Positions 24,947-33,587 of a stretch of 63,627 bases of DNA are shown here, piece by piece. Position numbers and translations under genes: made by a program. Position 1 is the first letter of the stretch. The number at the start of each line of letters is the position of its first letter. Below the pieces are notes generated by a model that searched no databases, was not told where the DNA came from, and saw only the letters and a list, made by a program, of their open reading frames with translations. Source of the stretch: CAZUAQ01 sp964618455 (lineage in GTDB: Bacteria; Planctomycetota; Phycisphaerae; UBA1845; PWPN01); the NCBI GenBank assembly GCA_964618455.1, contig CAZUAQ010000035.1, forward strand, positions 1-63,627, read 5' to 3'.

Positions 24947-26983
24947 TCAGTGCTCGCTGCCTTCCTCGTGTTCCTTCTTCGCCTGATCGATGATCTGCTG
25001 CTGCACGTTGCCGGGCACCGGCTCGTAGTGCGACAGTTCCATCGAATAGCTGCCCTGACCGCCGGTGATGCTCGACAGCCGGGAGTGGTAGTCAGACATC
25101 TCCGCCAGCGGCACGCGGCCGGTGATGACACTCAGCCCGCCGGGGAGCATGTCCTGCCCCTCGGGCCGCCCGCGCCGCGACGCCAGGTCGCCCTGGATGT
25201 CGCCCACGTTGTCATTCGGCACGGTCACCTCGAGATGCACGATCGGCTCGAGCAGCACCGGCTTGCACTTCATGAACGCCTCCTTGAATGCGCCGCGCCC
25301 GGCGATCTGGAAGGCGATGTCCTTGCTGTCCACCGGGTGTGTCTTGCCGTCCGTGAGGCTCACCTTCACGTCCACTACCGGGTACCCGGCGATCACGCCC
25401 TCCTTCATCTGCGCCTGGATGCCCTTGTCCACGCTCGGGCGGAAGGCCTGGTCGATCGCGCCGCCGAAGATCTTGTCGACGAACTCGTAGCCGGCGCCGC
25501 GCTCGTTCGGCTCCATGGCGATCACCACGCGGCCGAACTGGCCCGCGCCGCCGGACTGCTTCTTGTGCGTGTACTCGATGTTCTCGACATGACCGAGAAT
25601 CGTCTCGCGATACGGCACCTTCGGCGGTTTCGTGTCCACCTCGAGCTTGAAGTAGTGCGCCATCCGCGCCAGGATCACGCGCAAATGGAGATCGCCGATC
25701 CCGTGGATCACCAGCTCACCCGTGACCGCATCGCGATCCGCGATAAAACACGGGTCCTCGTCCGTGAACTTCGTCAGCGCCACACTCACCTTGTCGGCAT
25801 CGCCGCGGCTCTTCGGCTCGATGGCCAGGGCGAACATCGGGTGGGGAAACTTCGGCAGCGTAATCGCCCCGCTCACATCCTCCGCCGTCATGAGGTCGCC
25901 GATGTGCGTCTCCAGCTTGGCCATGGCGATGAGGTCCCCGGCGATACCCTCGTCGATCTCGGGGTGTTCGCCGCCCTGCATTTTGTGCAACTGGCCGGGG
26001 CGCGCGGTCTTGCGCTCACCGCCGATGTGCACCTGCGAATCGGACTTCACGCTACCGGCATGGATGCGGCAGACGGTGTACTTGATGTTGCTCTTCGGAT
26101 CGGAAAAAACCTTGAACACCTGGCCGATGAACGGCGCGTCCACCTTCGGCTCGATGGGCGTTTCGTTCTCGCCGTCGACGAGCACGCGCTGCTTGCCTTC
26201 CAGCGGGGACGGGGCGTAGTTGGCGATGGTCTCCATCAGTTCGTCGACGCCGACCTCGTTGCGGGCGTCCGTGAAGAGAATGGGCACGAACTCGCCGTGC
26301 GCGATCGCCGTGCTCACCACCGGAGCGAGCTTGGCCGAATCGATCTCACCCTTTTCGAGGTACTCCTCCATCAGCGCTTCGTTAGACTCGACCACCGCCT
26401 CGATCAACGCTGTGTGCGTTTCCTCGACACTGCTGATGTCGGCCTCGCCGCTGGTCTTCTTGAAGCAGTCCACCACGGCCGATCCCTTGCCGGTCGGCAG
26501 GTTCATCGGCTGGCACTCGTGGCCGAACAATTCCTGCACGTTGGTGAGCAGCTTGGCGAGATCGGTGGCCTGGTCGATCTTGTTGATGACGATCATGCGG
26601 CCGAGCCCGAATGCCTTGGCCCGGTCCATCATGCGCCGCGTGTTCACTTCGATGCCCGACGACGCCGAGATCACGCACACGGCCGTCTCGATTCCGGCCA
26701 GCGCTGCCGTGGCGGGGCCGATGAAATCCGGCGCGCCCGGTGTATCGATCACGTTCAACTGCTTGCCGGCCACGGTCACGTGCATGAGCGACGAATCGAT
26801 CGAGCAGCTGCGCTCCTTCTCCTCGTCGATGAAATCCAGAATGCTCGTTTTGTTGTTGACGTCACCGAGGCGGTTGGTGGCTCCCGCCTTGTGGAGGATG
26901 GATTCGCCGAGCGAGGTCTTTCCCGCTCCGTGATGTCCAACGAGGGCTACGTTCCTGATCTCCGCGGTTGAATAGGCAGGCAT
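24947..26983 (-). CDS. Elongation factor G-like GTPase (EF-G2 type)
   Basis: A 678-residue GTPase with EF-G domain order. G1 is GHHGAGKTS (residues 16-24), G3 is DTPGAPDF (80-87) and G4 is NKID (134-137). Domain IV-V segments follow (SGGAGQFGRVVI, FQIAGRGAFKEAF, ISSITGGQGSYS-like end). Canonical EF-G has DTPGH, with the His activating GTP hydrolysis; here the position is Ala84. The switch-I R-G-I-T-I is R-S-C-S-I. These changes mark the EF-G2-like paralogue family, so it is probably not the main translocase. GGAGGAATTT precedes the ATG. A minus-strand promoter lies upstream and an intrinsic terminator follows the gene. Confidence 0.88.
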   Translation of the reverse strand: MPAYSTAEIRNVALVGHHGAGKTSLGESILHKAGATNRLGDVNNKTSILDFIDEEKERSCSIDSSLMHVTVAGKQLNVIDTPGAPDFIGPATAALAGIETAVCVISASSGIEVNTRRMMDRAKAFGLGRMIVINKIDQATDLAKLLTNVQELFGHECQPMNLPTGKGSAVVDCFKKTSGEADISSVEETHTALIEAVVESNEALMEEYLEKGEIDSAKLAPVVSTAIAHGEFVPILFTDARNEVGVDELMETIANYAPSPLEGKQRVLVDGENETPIEPKVDAPFIGQVFKVFSDPKSNIKYTVCRIHAGSVKSDSQVHIGGERKTARPGQLHKMQGGEHPEIDEGIAGDLIAMAKLETHIGDLMTAEDVSGAITLPKFPHPMFALAIEPKSRGDADKVSVALTKFTDEDPCFIADRDAVTGELVIHGIGDLHLRVILARMAHYFKLEVDTKPPKVPYRETILGHVENIEYTHKKQSGGAGQFGRVVIAMEPNERGAGYEFVDKIFGGAIDQAFRPSVDKGIQAQMKEGVIAGYPVVDVKVSLTDGKTHPVDSKDIAFQIAGRGAFKEAFMKCKPVLLEPIVHLEVTVPNDNVGDIQGDLASRRGRPEGQDMLPGGLSVITGRVPLAEMSDYHSRLSSITGGQGSYSMELSHYEPVPGNVQQQIIDQAKKEHEEGSEH

Positions 26984-27083
26984 AAATTCCTCCACACAAT
27001 CTTGTATTCCGATCCGCCGAAGAGATGGGCGGACTAACCTCTGGGTGAGTGCGCAGGTGTCGCGGGTTCCCGCGAGCCTTACT

Positions 27084-27111
27084 ATTCTAATCAACGCCGC
27101 CGCGAGAACAA
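27084..27111 (-). promoter_or_regulatory. Promoter of the EF-G-like gene
   Basis: Read on the minus strand: TTGTTC at 27111-27106, a 16-bp spacer, and TAGAAT at 27089-27084. It is about 100 bases upstream of the ATG at 26983, in the divergent gap before 27223. Confidence 0.5.
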
Positions 27112-27222
27112 GCCCCGCCGCATCCACCCCCCGCTTGCGAGCCGACGCGCATCGCGCCATGATACGGCGGCGGGCGAAGTGGCCCGCGCCGCGCGGAAAC
27201 CACGCTCGAGACGGTAATTCTG

Positions 27223-28830
27223 ATGACTTCTCTTCGCATCCTCCTGTGCAGCTTCTTCCTCGTGACGGCGTCGACTGCTTCCGCCGGTGCCGAGCGTCTG
27301 CTCCTGTGGCGTGACGACGCGCCGCAGGCGCGATGGATCGCGACTCCGCTGCCGAAGCCGATGCGCGAAATCGCCGACGTGACGTTGAACGGGACGCTGG
27401 CGGAGTTCTTCGGCTGGACACTCCCCCGGACGCACATCGACGACGAACCGGGCGCGTACCTCGTGGCGGGCTGGGAGGAGAACAACCCGGTCCTCGCGCG
27501 GCTGGTCCAGGACGGACTGAATCTTCGTCGCGATACGTTAGGCGACGAGGGCTTTCGCATTCTCACGCATGAAGCCCAGGGGAAGCGGTACCTCATCGTG
27601 ACCGCCAACAGCGGCAACGGCATCAAGTACGGGCTTCAGGAGTTGCTATTCTTCCACACCCACGCCACCGAGGAGCAGTCCTGGGTCGACTGGCCGATGG
27701 ACCTCGCGCGCACGCCGGACATCGCCTACCGCGGCATCTACATGCTGCCCTGCTGGGCGGCGTACGATCGCAAGTTCGCCTGGAAGCGTGTGCTGGACTT
27801 CAATTCGGAACTCACCATCAATCGCGTCTGGTTCTGGCTGGCGGGGTTTCGCATCCTGGAACAATACGGCGGTGAATACGACGGCGTGGATCTCGCCAAC
27901 CCGTGGCATGTCAGCCAGTTGGTGAACTACGCCCGGGATCGCGGGATGAAGTTCTACATCGGCGGCGGCTGGTTTACGTGGCATCACGAGAAGGTTGCCG
28001 AGGGCTCGATCGATCGCGGCGTGCAGTACTACCTCGATCTGCTGGATCTGCTGCCGTACGCCGAGGGCATGTATCTCGAGCCCTCCGGTGAAGGGAAGGA
28101 TGTGGCCGAAGCCGAGTGGCGTCCGCGTGTCGACGCGCTCGGCAAGTTGATCGGCACCATCCACAAGCAACGCCCCGAGTTCGAGTTCGCCCTGGCGGTG
28201 GGCAAGTTCAATTCTCCCGAATACCGGAAAGCCCTGCATGCCCTCGACGACAGGCACACGTACTGGTGGTGGTGCTGGGGTGATCCGCTGGCGGACAAGG
28301 CACTCGAAGCGCATCCATTGATGCTCCGCTGGCACACGGTGGTGCGCATGAGCGCGTTTCACGGCTCGACCGCCCCGCCGCAACCGGGGGAAACGCGGCT
28401 CGCCGGCATCGCGACGAGCTACGACCCCGGCATGGGTTTCGGCAATCCGTGGAACGGCTGGGCCGCCATGGGCGTCGATCAGCCGCGCGAATTCGATCCG
28501 CACCACCTGCCTTACTTCGCTCATCAGTATCGCTTTCGCGAGCGCAGCTGGGACGTGAACCAGACGGATGCGGAATTCGCCGAGCGACTTCGGCGGCGCC
28601 TCTTCGATACCGACATGCCCGCCGACGCGATTCGCCACTATCTGAAACTCTCGTCGTGGTGTTTCGAGCCGGGCAAGGCCACGGATGACGGCATCGCCCG
28701 CATCGCCACCTTCGTCGATGCGCACGCCACGCGAGGCACCTATCGCAACCGCAACACGCTGAACATGATGCGCGTCGCTCTCGACGGCCTCTCCGTACAT
28801 CGCGCACGCGCGAAATCGCCCACACGCTAG
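27223..28830 (+). CDS. Secreted glycosidase-like protein (GH20/GH67-type layout)
   Basis: A 535-residue exported protein with signal peptide (LRILLCSFFLVTASTASAGA). Residues 30-150 form an alpha/beta domain ending G-N-G-I-K-Y-G-L-Q-E-L-L-F. This is the N-terminal accessory fold of GH20 hexosaminidases and GH67 glucuronidases, where a Gly-x-x-Tyr-Gly motif leads into the barrel. The following barrel-like region has YRGIYMLPCWAAYD, INRVWFWLAGF, KFYIGGGWFTWHH and YLEPSGEG, where Glu could be catalytic. The last 80 residues are helical. It probably attacks glucuronide- or hexosamine-containing polysaccharide, but family and substrate are inference. It is divergent from the EF-G-like gene. Confidence 0.68.
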   Translation: MTSLRILLCSFFLVTASTASAGAERLLLWRDDAPQARWIATPLPKPMREIADVTLNGTLAEFFGWTLPRTHIDDEPGAYLVAGWEENNPVLARLVQDGLNLRRDTLGDEGFRILTHEAQGKRYLIVTANSGNGIKYGLQELLFFHTHATEEQSWVDWPMDLARTPDIAYRGIYMLPCWAAYDRKFAWKRVLDFNSELTINRVWFWLAGFRILEQYGGEYDGVDLANPWHVSQLVNYARDRGMKFYIGGGWFTWHHEKVAEGSIDRGVQYYLDLLDLLPYAEGMYLEPSGEGKDVAEAEWRPRVDALGKLIGTIHKQRPEFEFALAVGKFNSPEYRKALHALDDRHTYWWWCWGDPLADKALEAHPLMLRWHTVVRMSAFHGSTAPPQPGETRLAGIATSYDPGMGFGNPWNGWAAMGVDQPREFDPHHLPYFAHQYRFRERSWDVNQTDAEFAERLRRRLFDTDMPADAIRHYLKLSSWCFEPGKATDDGIARIATFVDAHATRGTYRNRNTLNMMRVALDGLSVHRARAKSPTR

Positions 28831-28878
28831 TTCAGACGCGTTTTCCCTCGGAATGAAGCCGCCCCGCCGGAAAAAACG

Positions 28879-28906
28879 TTGCATCCTCAGCATGGTGAAT
28901 TAGAAT
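28879..28906 (+). promoter_or_regulatory. Promoter of the tail-anchored coiled-coil gene
   Basis: TTGCAT at 28879-28884, a 16-bp spacer, and TAGAAT at 28901-28906. A transcript from about 28913 would have a leader near 55 bases before the GTG at 28968. Confidence 0.5.
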
Positions 28907-28967
28907 AAGGTTCAGAACGCCTGACACGTCGAACCAGGATGGTACACATTACGGAAAGGATTTCCCC

Positions 28968-29795
28968 GTGAGCACCAAAACCGCAGGCCTCTGGTCCCGT
29001 CTGACCGAATCGCTCCGCATCAAACCCCTCAAGCCCCATCGCAGCAGCCCACCGAAGGCCGGCAGCAAGCCGCCGAAAGCGGAAAAAGACATCCTCACCC
29101 GGTCGGTGCAGCAGCCGCAGGAGGACAAGAACTCCTCGACGCAGGACCCGGCGAATCAGGACGCCGGCCCTGAAGGTGGCCCCGGCAACGGCAAATCGCC
29201 GAGCGGGCTGTCCCGCTGGACGAAGCGCGAACCCTCGCTCGCCAAGCTGCAGGACGGTTACGAACGCATGCTGGGCCTGATGGAGGATATTCAAAACCAC
29301 ATGGCGGTGCAGGGCGAACGCGGTGACCGCATCTGCAATTCGCTCGAGCAGCTTGCCAAGGCGTTGAACGATCATCCGAATACGTCGCGTCGGCAGTCGG
29401 AGATGCTTCAGACCATCGCCGCGCAGATTGAAACCGCCAATTCCCGCAACCAGACGCTCGTCGAGGCGGTCAGCAAGATGCCCGAATTGTCCAAGACTCA
29501 GAACGAGTCCCTGGGCAAGCTTAACCGTCAGCTCGAAGTCACCAACGAGCAGAACATCGCCAACAACCGCACCCTCGACAAGGTCGGGTCGACGCTCTCC
29601 TCGCTCGGCGAAGCCAACACGTCACAGTCATCCGCGCTTCGCGAGATGAACGAGAAGACCAATCAGCAGAACGAACTGCTCACGAAGCTGATCGCCGCCC
29701 AGAGCCGGCGGTTCACGATGCTGTTCGTGGTAACGCTGGTACTGGCCTCGACGGCGGTGATCGCTTCGCTCATCAGCGTGCTGCTGAGCCAGTAG
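28968..29795 (+). CDS. Tail-anchored coiled-coil protein
   Basis: A 275-residue protein. Residues 1-85 are basic, Pro/Ser/Lys-rich and probably disordered. Residues 88-240 are a long coiled coil rich in Gln, Asn and Glu (LNRQLEVTNEQNIANN, LREMNEKTNQQNELL). A single C-terminal membrane helix at residues 250-272 (FVVTLVLASTAVIASLISVLL) leaves three residues outside, so the protein is tail-anchored with its bulk in the cytoplasm. The GTG start has GGAAAGGA upstream. No family recognised; a scaffold or membrane-tether role is possible. Confidence 0.7.
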   Translation: MSTKTAGLWSRLTESLRIKPLKPHRSSPPKAGSKPPKAEKDILTRSVQQPQEDKNSSTQDPANQDAGPEGGPGNGKSPSGLSRWTKREPSLAKLQDGYERMLGLMEDIQNHMAVQGERGDRICNSLEQLAKALNDHPNTSRRQSEMLQTIAAQIETANSRNQTLVEAVSKMPELSKTQNESLGKLNRQLEVTNEQNIANNRTLDKVGSTLSSLGEANTSQSSALREMNEKTNQQNELLTKLIAAQSRRFTMLFVVTLVLASTAVIASLISVLLSQ

Positions 29796-29896
29796 ACCGC
29801 AGGCGACGACGCAGATCGACCTGCCGCATGGCTTGAACGGGAGTACGGAATGGCGCGGGGTTTCCGCGCTTGAACCGGTGATATCACATGTTTGAA

Positions 29897-30937
29897 TCAA
29901 CCCTGGTTGGGCGACCGCGAGGCATCCGGTGACCTTGATGCGTTCAGCGCCTTCCGATGCATGGCGGTGTCCTCGATCACCTGATCGAACGTGTCGTACG
30001 GCATCAGCCTGGCGCGCATCTTGAACCCGTAGCGGCGTCCGATCTCCACGTCCGGCACGAGGTACTGGAAGTCCCACGCCGGGCATCCTTCACCGCCACC
30101 CGACGGCGATTGCGAAAACCGGATCTGATCGTCCGCATCGAACATCTGGGCGAATGCCAACCCCTTCGACACACCGAAGAACCAGGGTTCGCTGTACACG
30201 TACCCCGACCGGTTGAACACCAGCGTCAGCGCGAAATCGGGATCGTATGTGAACGTCCGCCGATCGTTCCACGCCGGGTGCATGGCCTCCACACCATGAC
30301 TCGGCGTCGTCGTGTAGAGCCGGCGGGCGTCGGACAGCGCCTCGCCTTCGCGCATCCCCTTGAAAAGAATGCCCATCTCCTTCGGCCTCTCGATATAGCT
30401 CGCCCAGAACAAGCCCATGTAGCCGTTCTCGAACGTCGCCTCGCGTGGGATGCACACGAATGTCATCTCGATTGTCCCGTCCGGCAGCAGGTGATACCGG
30501 TGGACACTCTCGACCTTCCAATGCGGCGTCGGCTCCTGGTAGAGTTCCACGGTGTGTCTGTCGATGACGCGCACCTGCATCGGGTGATGCCGCGGCTCGA
30601 ACAGGACCTCCCGCCCCCAGTTCGTCCCGGAGTGAATGTGCTCGAAGTTCAACCCTGCGTACTTGTTCACGAAGAGATTCGGCCCGTCGTCATAACGCAG
30701 GGACGCGACGCCGCTGTAACCTTCCAGGTGGCCGGGCAGCATCCCGTCGTTCACCGGCTCGTTGTTCACGATGACCGCCTGCACCGGCCCGCGCTCCAGG
30801 ATCACGTACGGCCGCTCCGGCACGCGGTAACGCAGCCACTCGTCGGTCAGCGTCGTCTGCAGCGGATCCTTCGAGTCCAAACAGCCCAGGTTTGCCCACA
30901 TGAGGCAGCACGGCAGTATCCATCGAACGGCAGCCAT
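29897..30937 (-). CDS. Putative lipoprotein with mutarotase-like beta-sandwich
   Basis: A 346-residue exported protein. The signal ends in a lipobox-like A-N-L-G-C at Cys19. The body is rich in aromatic beta strands (SGTNWGREVLFEPRHHPMQV, YQEPTPHWKVESVHRYHLLPDG, TFTYDPDFALTLVFNRSGY), with repeated Trp/His/Tyr. This resembles galactose-mutarotase-like beta-sandwiches of secreted carbohydrate proteins, but I cannot name the family. The ATG at 30937 has GGGAGA upstream; a longer frame adds 15 residues. It is 41 bp downstream of the DUF4956 gene on the same strand, probably the last gene of that operon. Confidence 0.68.
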   Translation of the reverse strand: MAAVRWILPCCLMWANLGCLDSKDPLQTTLTDEWLRYRVPERPYVILERGPVQAVIVNNEPVNDGMLPGHLEGYSGVASLRYDDGPNLFVNKYAGLNFEHIHSGTNWGREVLFEPRHHPMQVRVIDRHTVELYQEPTPHWKVESVHRYHLLPDGTIEMTFVCIPREATFENGYMGLFWASYIERPKEMGILFKGMREGEALSDARRLYTTTPSHGVEAMHPAWNDRRTFTYDPDFALTLVFNRSGYVYSEPWFFGVSKGLAFAQMFDADDQIRFSQSPSGGGEGCPAWDFQYLVPDVEIGRRYGFKMRARLMPYDTFDQVIEDTAMHRKALNASRSPDASRSPNQG

Positions 30938-30978
30938 GAAAGATTTCTCCCTGAAGTGCCAGAACGCCTCATCCCTGT

Positions 30979-31515
30979 TCATAGCGGTGGCGGAGGGTCA
31001 TCGCCCTCGTCATTGAGAAGATCCAGAAGTTCGGCGTCCTGCTCCGCCTGTCGATCCGCGCGGCGGCGATGCGACCGACTCAGCACGAACAGCACCACGA
31101 TCACCATCGCCGAACCCACCGTCGCCACCATGAGCTGCCCCAGCCCGCAGGCCATGCCCATCACCATGCTGAACAGCAGGATCGTCGTGTCCTTCGGATC
31201 ACGAACCACGGTGCGATAGCGAATCAGCCCGATCGTCCCCGCCAGCCCGAACGCGCGGACGAGGCTGTTGCCCACCACCATCCAGATCAACGCCCCGCCC
31301 ATGCATAAGAGCACGTGCGTGTCCGGCAGCGTCGGGCTCAATTGTCGACCGGTGAACGTGTGGCGATAAACCTGCCCGATGACCATCCCGATGATCGCCG
31401 CCAGCCCCAGGCGAATCACGATGACGCCCGAGGTGATGGGAGATTCCGTACCGCTTCCGACGGCGCTGATCGCCTCTTCCAGGGCACCGAGATAATCGGT
31501 AGCGGCCATGATCAT
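30979..31515 (-). CDS. DUF4956 membrane protein (VTC partner)
   Basis: A 178-residue protein with four likely membrane helices. The motif GLIRYRTVVRDPKDTT (near residues 96-111) followed by a Gly-rich helix GMACGLGQLMVATVG is diagnostic of DUF4956. Bacterial DUF4956 genes commonly sit next to VTC-domain polyphosphate polymerases, and this one overlaps its VTC gene by one base (TGATG). It probably anchors the polymerase or forms the channel for its product. An acidic Pro-rich C-terminal tail follows the last helix. The start could be 31515 or the ATG at 31509. Confidence 0.85.
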   Translation of the reverse strand: MIMAATDYLGALEEAISAVGSGTESPITSGVIVIRLGLAAIIGMVIGQVYRHTFTGRQLSPTLPDTHVLLCMGGALIWMVVGNSLVRAFGLAGTIGLIRYRTVVRDPKDTTILLFSMVMGMACGLGQLMVATVGSAMVIVVLFVLSRSHRRRADRQAEQDAELLDLLNDEGDDPPPPL

Positions 31516-32252
31516 CAGGCAAGGCCCTTGATTTCGCGAAGCTCTTCAAGACGGAGCATGCTGCGGGCGAACTTCGAGAAACGCTTGCGTCGCTGGATCT
31601 CCAGTTGCCGCTGCAACGATGGCATCCAGAGCGGACATTCCCCGTTGTACTTCAACTCCAGCACCATGCCACTCAACTCACCCGCCAAGCCGCAAGCGGA
31701 CGAACGAAAGCGGAGGGCGCGATCGATGGTCATCCGCACGTCGGCATTCTCCGGGTCCTGAAACGACATCCGCTCGTAGTCGACGCGAACCGCCGGGCGC
31801 AGATCCTGATCCCGGATCAAGCCGCGGATTGTGCGATAGATCGAAAAGCCGGGCTCGTCGTTCAGATCGCGGACGTGGTCATCGATCGTCTCGCCGCGCA
31901 GCAGCGCCGCCATGTGGTTCGGCATCACCCGAAAGCGACGTTTCCGGCTGACGCTGCGATCCTTCACCTTCAACTCCACCCAACAGACTTGCTCAAACTG
32001 TCCCTCACGCCCGTATCGGCGAATACGGATCTTCTTCCGCACCGGCAACGCTTCGAGATATTCGCGAAAGCACCGGCGGTCCGCCGTGTCCAGGTACACC
32101 GTGCGCAGGCTCGACCAGTCCCCGCCACCGTCATGGCGGTAGATCGGCAACAAGTTCCCCACGGCGTCGATCACCTCTGCGAGACGCTCCTCGCTCAGTG
32201 GATACTTTCGCTCGATTCGCCGGGCTGTCGTCCCTTCGCACAAAGACTGCAT
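31515..32252 (-). CDS. VTC-domain polyphosphate polymerase
   Basis: A 245-residue cytoplasmic protein with the VTC tunnel fold. Signature basic strands are RRIERKYPL (residues 11-19), LRTVYLDT, RKKIRIRRYG, CWVELKVKDRSVSRKRRF, VRVDYERMSF and LELKYNG. In yeast Vtc4 the equivalent Arg/Lys residues line a barrel that polymerises ATP gamma-phosphate into polyphosphate. All these positions are present, so activity is plausible. The ATG at 32252 is chosen because the VTC domain begins 11 residues later; the frame extends 51 residues upstream without homology. It is coupled to the DUF4956 gene. Confidence 0.87.
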   Translation of the reverse strand: MQSLCEGTTARRIERKYPLSEERLAEVIDAVGNLLPIYRHDGGGDWSSLRTVYLDTADRRCFREYLEALPVRKKIRIRRYGREGQFEQVCWVELKVKDRSVSRKRRFRVMPNHMAALLRGETIDDHVRDLNDEPGFSIYRTIRGLIRDQDLRPAVRVDYERMSFQDPENADVRMTIDRALRFRSSACGLAGELSGMVLELKYNGECPLWMPSLQRQLEIQRRKRFSKFARSMLRLEELREIKGLA

Positions 32253-32311
32253 GTCTACTTCTCTACACAACGCATGAAAATGCCGATTCGATCGGAGCGA
32301 AAAACTCGACG

Positions 32312-33187
32312 CTACATCGTCGCCAGAAACTCCAGCGACGCCATCAGCCCCGCCTTCTCGCCTTCTTCTGTGCCATTGTAGTTCGCGTCCTCCAGCTCCA
32401 TGCACACGCCGCCATCGAAGCCCGCCTGCTTGAGCACGTCAAAGCAGTACGACCACCGTGTCACGCCATGACCCGGGATCGTGTACCGCCACGCCCACTC
32501 GCCCGCGAACGGCGGATCCTTGAAGATCGACGCCTGGTACACGCCGACTTCATACAGATTCTCCGTCAGGATCTCCGTATCCTTTCCGTGCACATGTCCT
32601 ACCTTATCGGCGAACTCGTCGATAAACCGCACGTGATCGATGCCCATACGGATCAGGTGCGAGGGATCGAAGTTGATCGCCAGCCCCTCCGGGATCTCCT
32701 TGAGCATGGCCCGGTAGGTCTCCGGGTTGCAGCAGAGATTCGGGAACGGCGGCATCCCCGGCCAGCCTTCCAGCACAATCTCGGCATTCACGCCCGCCGC
32801 CACCTCCGCCAACGGCGCGAAGCCCTTCACCGCCAGGTCGAAGTTTTCCTTACCCTTCAGCGTCGGATCGTCCGGGATGATCACCGTGAAGAACACGGTG
32901 ATGCCCTCGGCGGCCATCTCCTTCATGTACGCCGAGTTCTTCTCCACCACCGCCCTGCGCTTGCCGTCATCCGGCGTGCATACCGACGACCAGTCGTGCA
33001 GATCCACCGAAATCACCTCGACGCCCTGCTGACGCACCGTCTTCACCTCGGCGGGCGTCACCGGCCCGAGGTCCAGCAGTTCGAACCCGTTCTGAGCCGC
33101 CCACTTGGCCATGCCGGCGTAATCCTTCTGCCAGTCCGTCCAGCCGGCCCGAAACCCCATGCGAAAATTCCCGGTGCGCGTCCTCAT
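32312..33187 (-). CDS. Sugar phosphate isomerase/epimerase, AP endonuclease 2-like TIM barrel
   Basis: A 291-residue xylose isomerase-like TIM barrel. Metal-site landmarks are visible: E in VLEGWPG, the INFDPSHLIRMG loop, H in GHVHGKD, and E in CMELED near the C-terminus. These match sugar epimerases and keto-sugar isomerases of secondary-sugar pathways. The ATG at 33187 has GGGAGG upstream. Neighbours are a Gfo/Idh/MocA oxidoreductase (divergent) and, further on, RhaB and a KDG-type kinase, which points to sugar catabolism. The specific sugar cannot be told. Confidence 0.85.
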   Translation of the reverse strand: MRTRTGNFRMGFRAGWTDWQKDYAGMAKWAAQNGFELLDLGPVTPAEVKTVRQQGVEVISVDLHDWSSVCTPDDGKRRAVVEKNSAYMKEMAAEGITVFFTVIIPDDPTLKGKENFDLAVKGFAPLAEVAAGVNAEIVLEGWPGMPPFPNLCCNPETYRAMLKEIPEGLAINFDPSHLIRMGIDHVRFIDEFADKVGHVHGKDTEILTENLYEVGVYQASIFKDPPFAGEWAWRYTIPGHGVTRWSYCFDVLKQAGFDGGVCMELEDANYNGTEEGEKAGLMASLEFLATM

Positions 33188-33222
33188 TGAAAAACCTCCC
33201 GGTTGGCTTGTGGGTCAACGTG

Positions 33223-33441
33223 TTCATCCGCAGATGACGCAGATAGCGCAGATGGAAGAAAGGACAGAATTCGTTGGAAATGAATAAATGCTCAAGAGGG
33301 ATCATCGATCAAATATGAATTCGTCCTTATCTTGTGGCTCTGGATTCCGAGCGAACGCCTGCTGATACCTGCGAACATCATTGCAGTCATCTCTCATTCT
33401 TCTCTGTCTAATCTGCGCAATCTGCGTCATCTGCGGATGAA
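33223..33441. repeat. 31-bp inverted repeat pair flanking an A/T-richer 157-bp spacer
   Basis: The left arm, 33223-33253, and the right arm, 33411-33441, are inverted copies matching at 30 of 31 bases. Each arm is itself built from a 9-base unit GCAGATnnC repeated about three times, after a TTCATCC edge. The spacer has no open frame of note. The pair lies in the 400-bp gap between divergent sugar genes, and such dispersed repeats can be mobile or structured RNA elements. Nothing else was recognised in this gap. Confidence 0.85.
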
Positions 33442-33587
33442 TCCCTCTTTCTTCCCAGTAGCGTACAAATCAACGCACAAAGCATAAATGCGGCTTGCAC
33501 GGTGTGTCAAAGCGGCCAAGACGCCGGACCGGACACGTGGTATCATGATTCCATTCACCAGGGGACGGATCGTCCCGGGAGGTCGAC

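Noticed and set aside
24935..26971. 678-residue open frame on the plus strand opposite the EF-G-like gene
   Set aside because: Its His/Arg/Leu-rich, motif-free translation is the usual antisense shadow of a G+C-rich gene; the minus strand encodes a clear GTPase.
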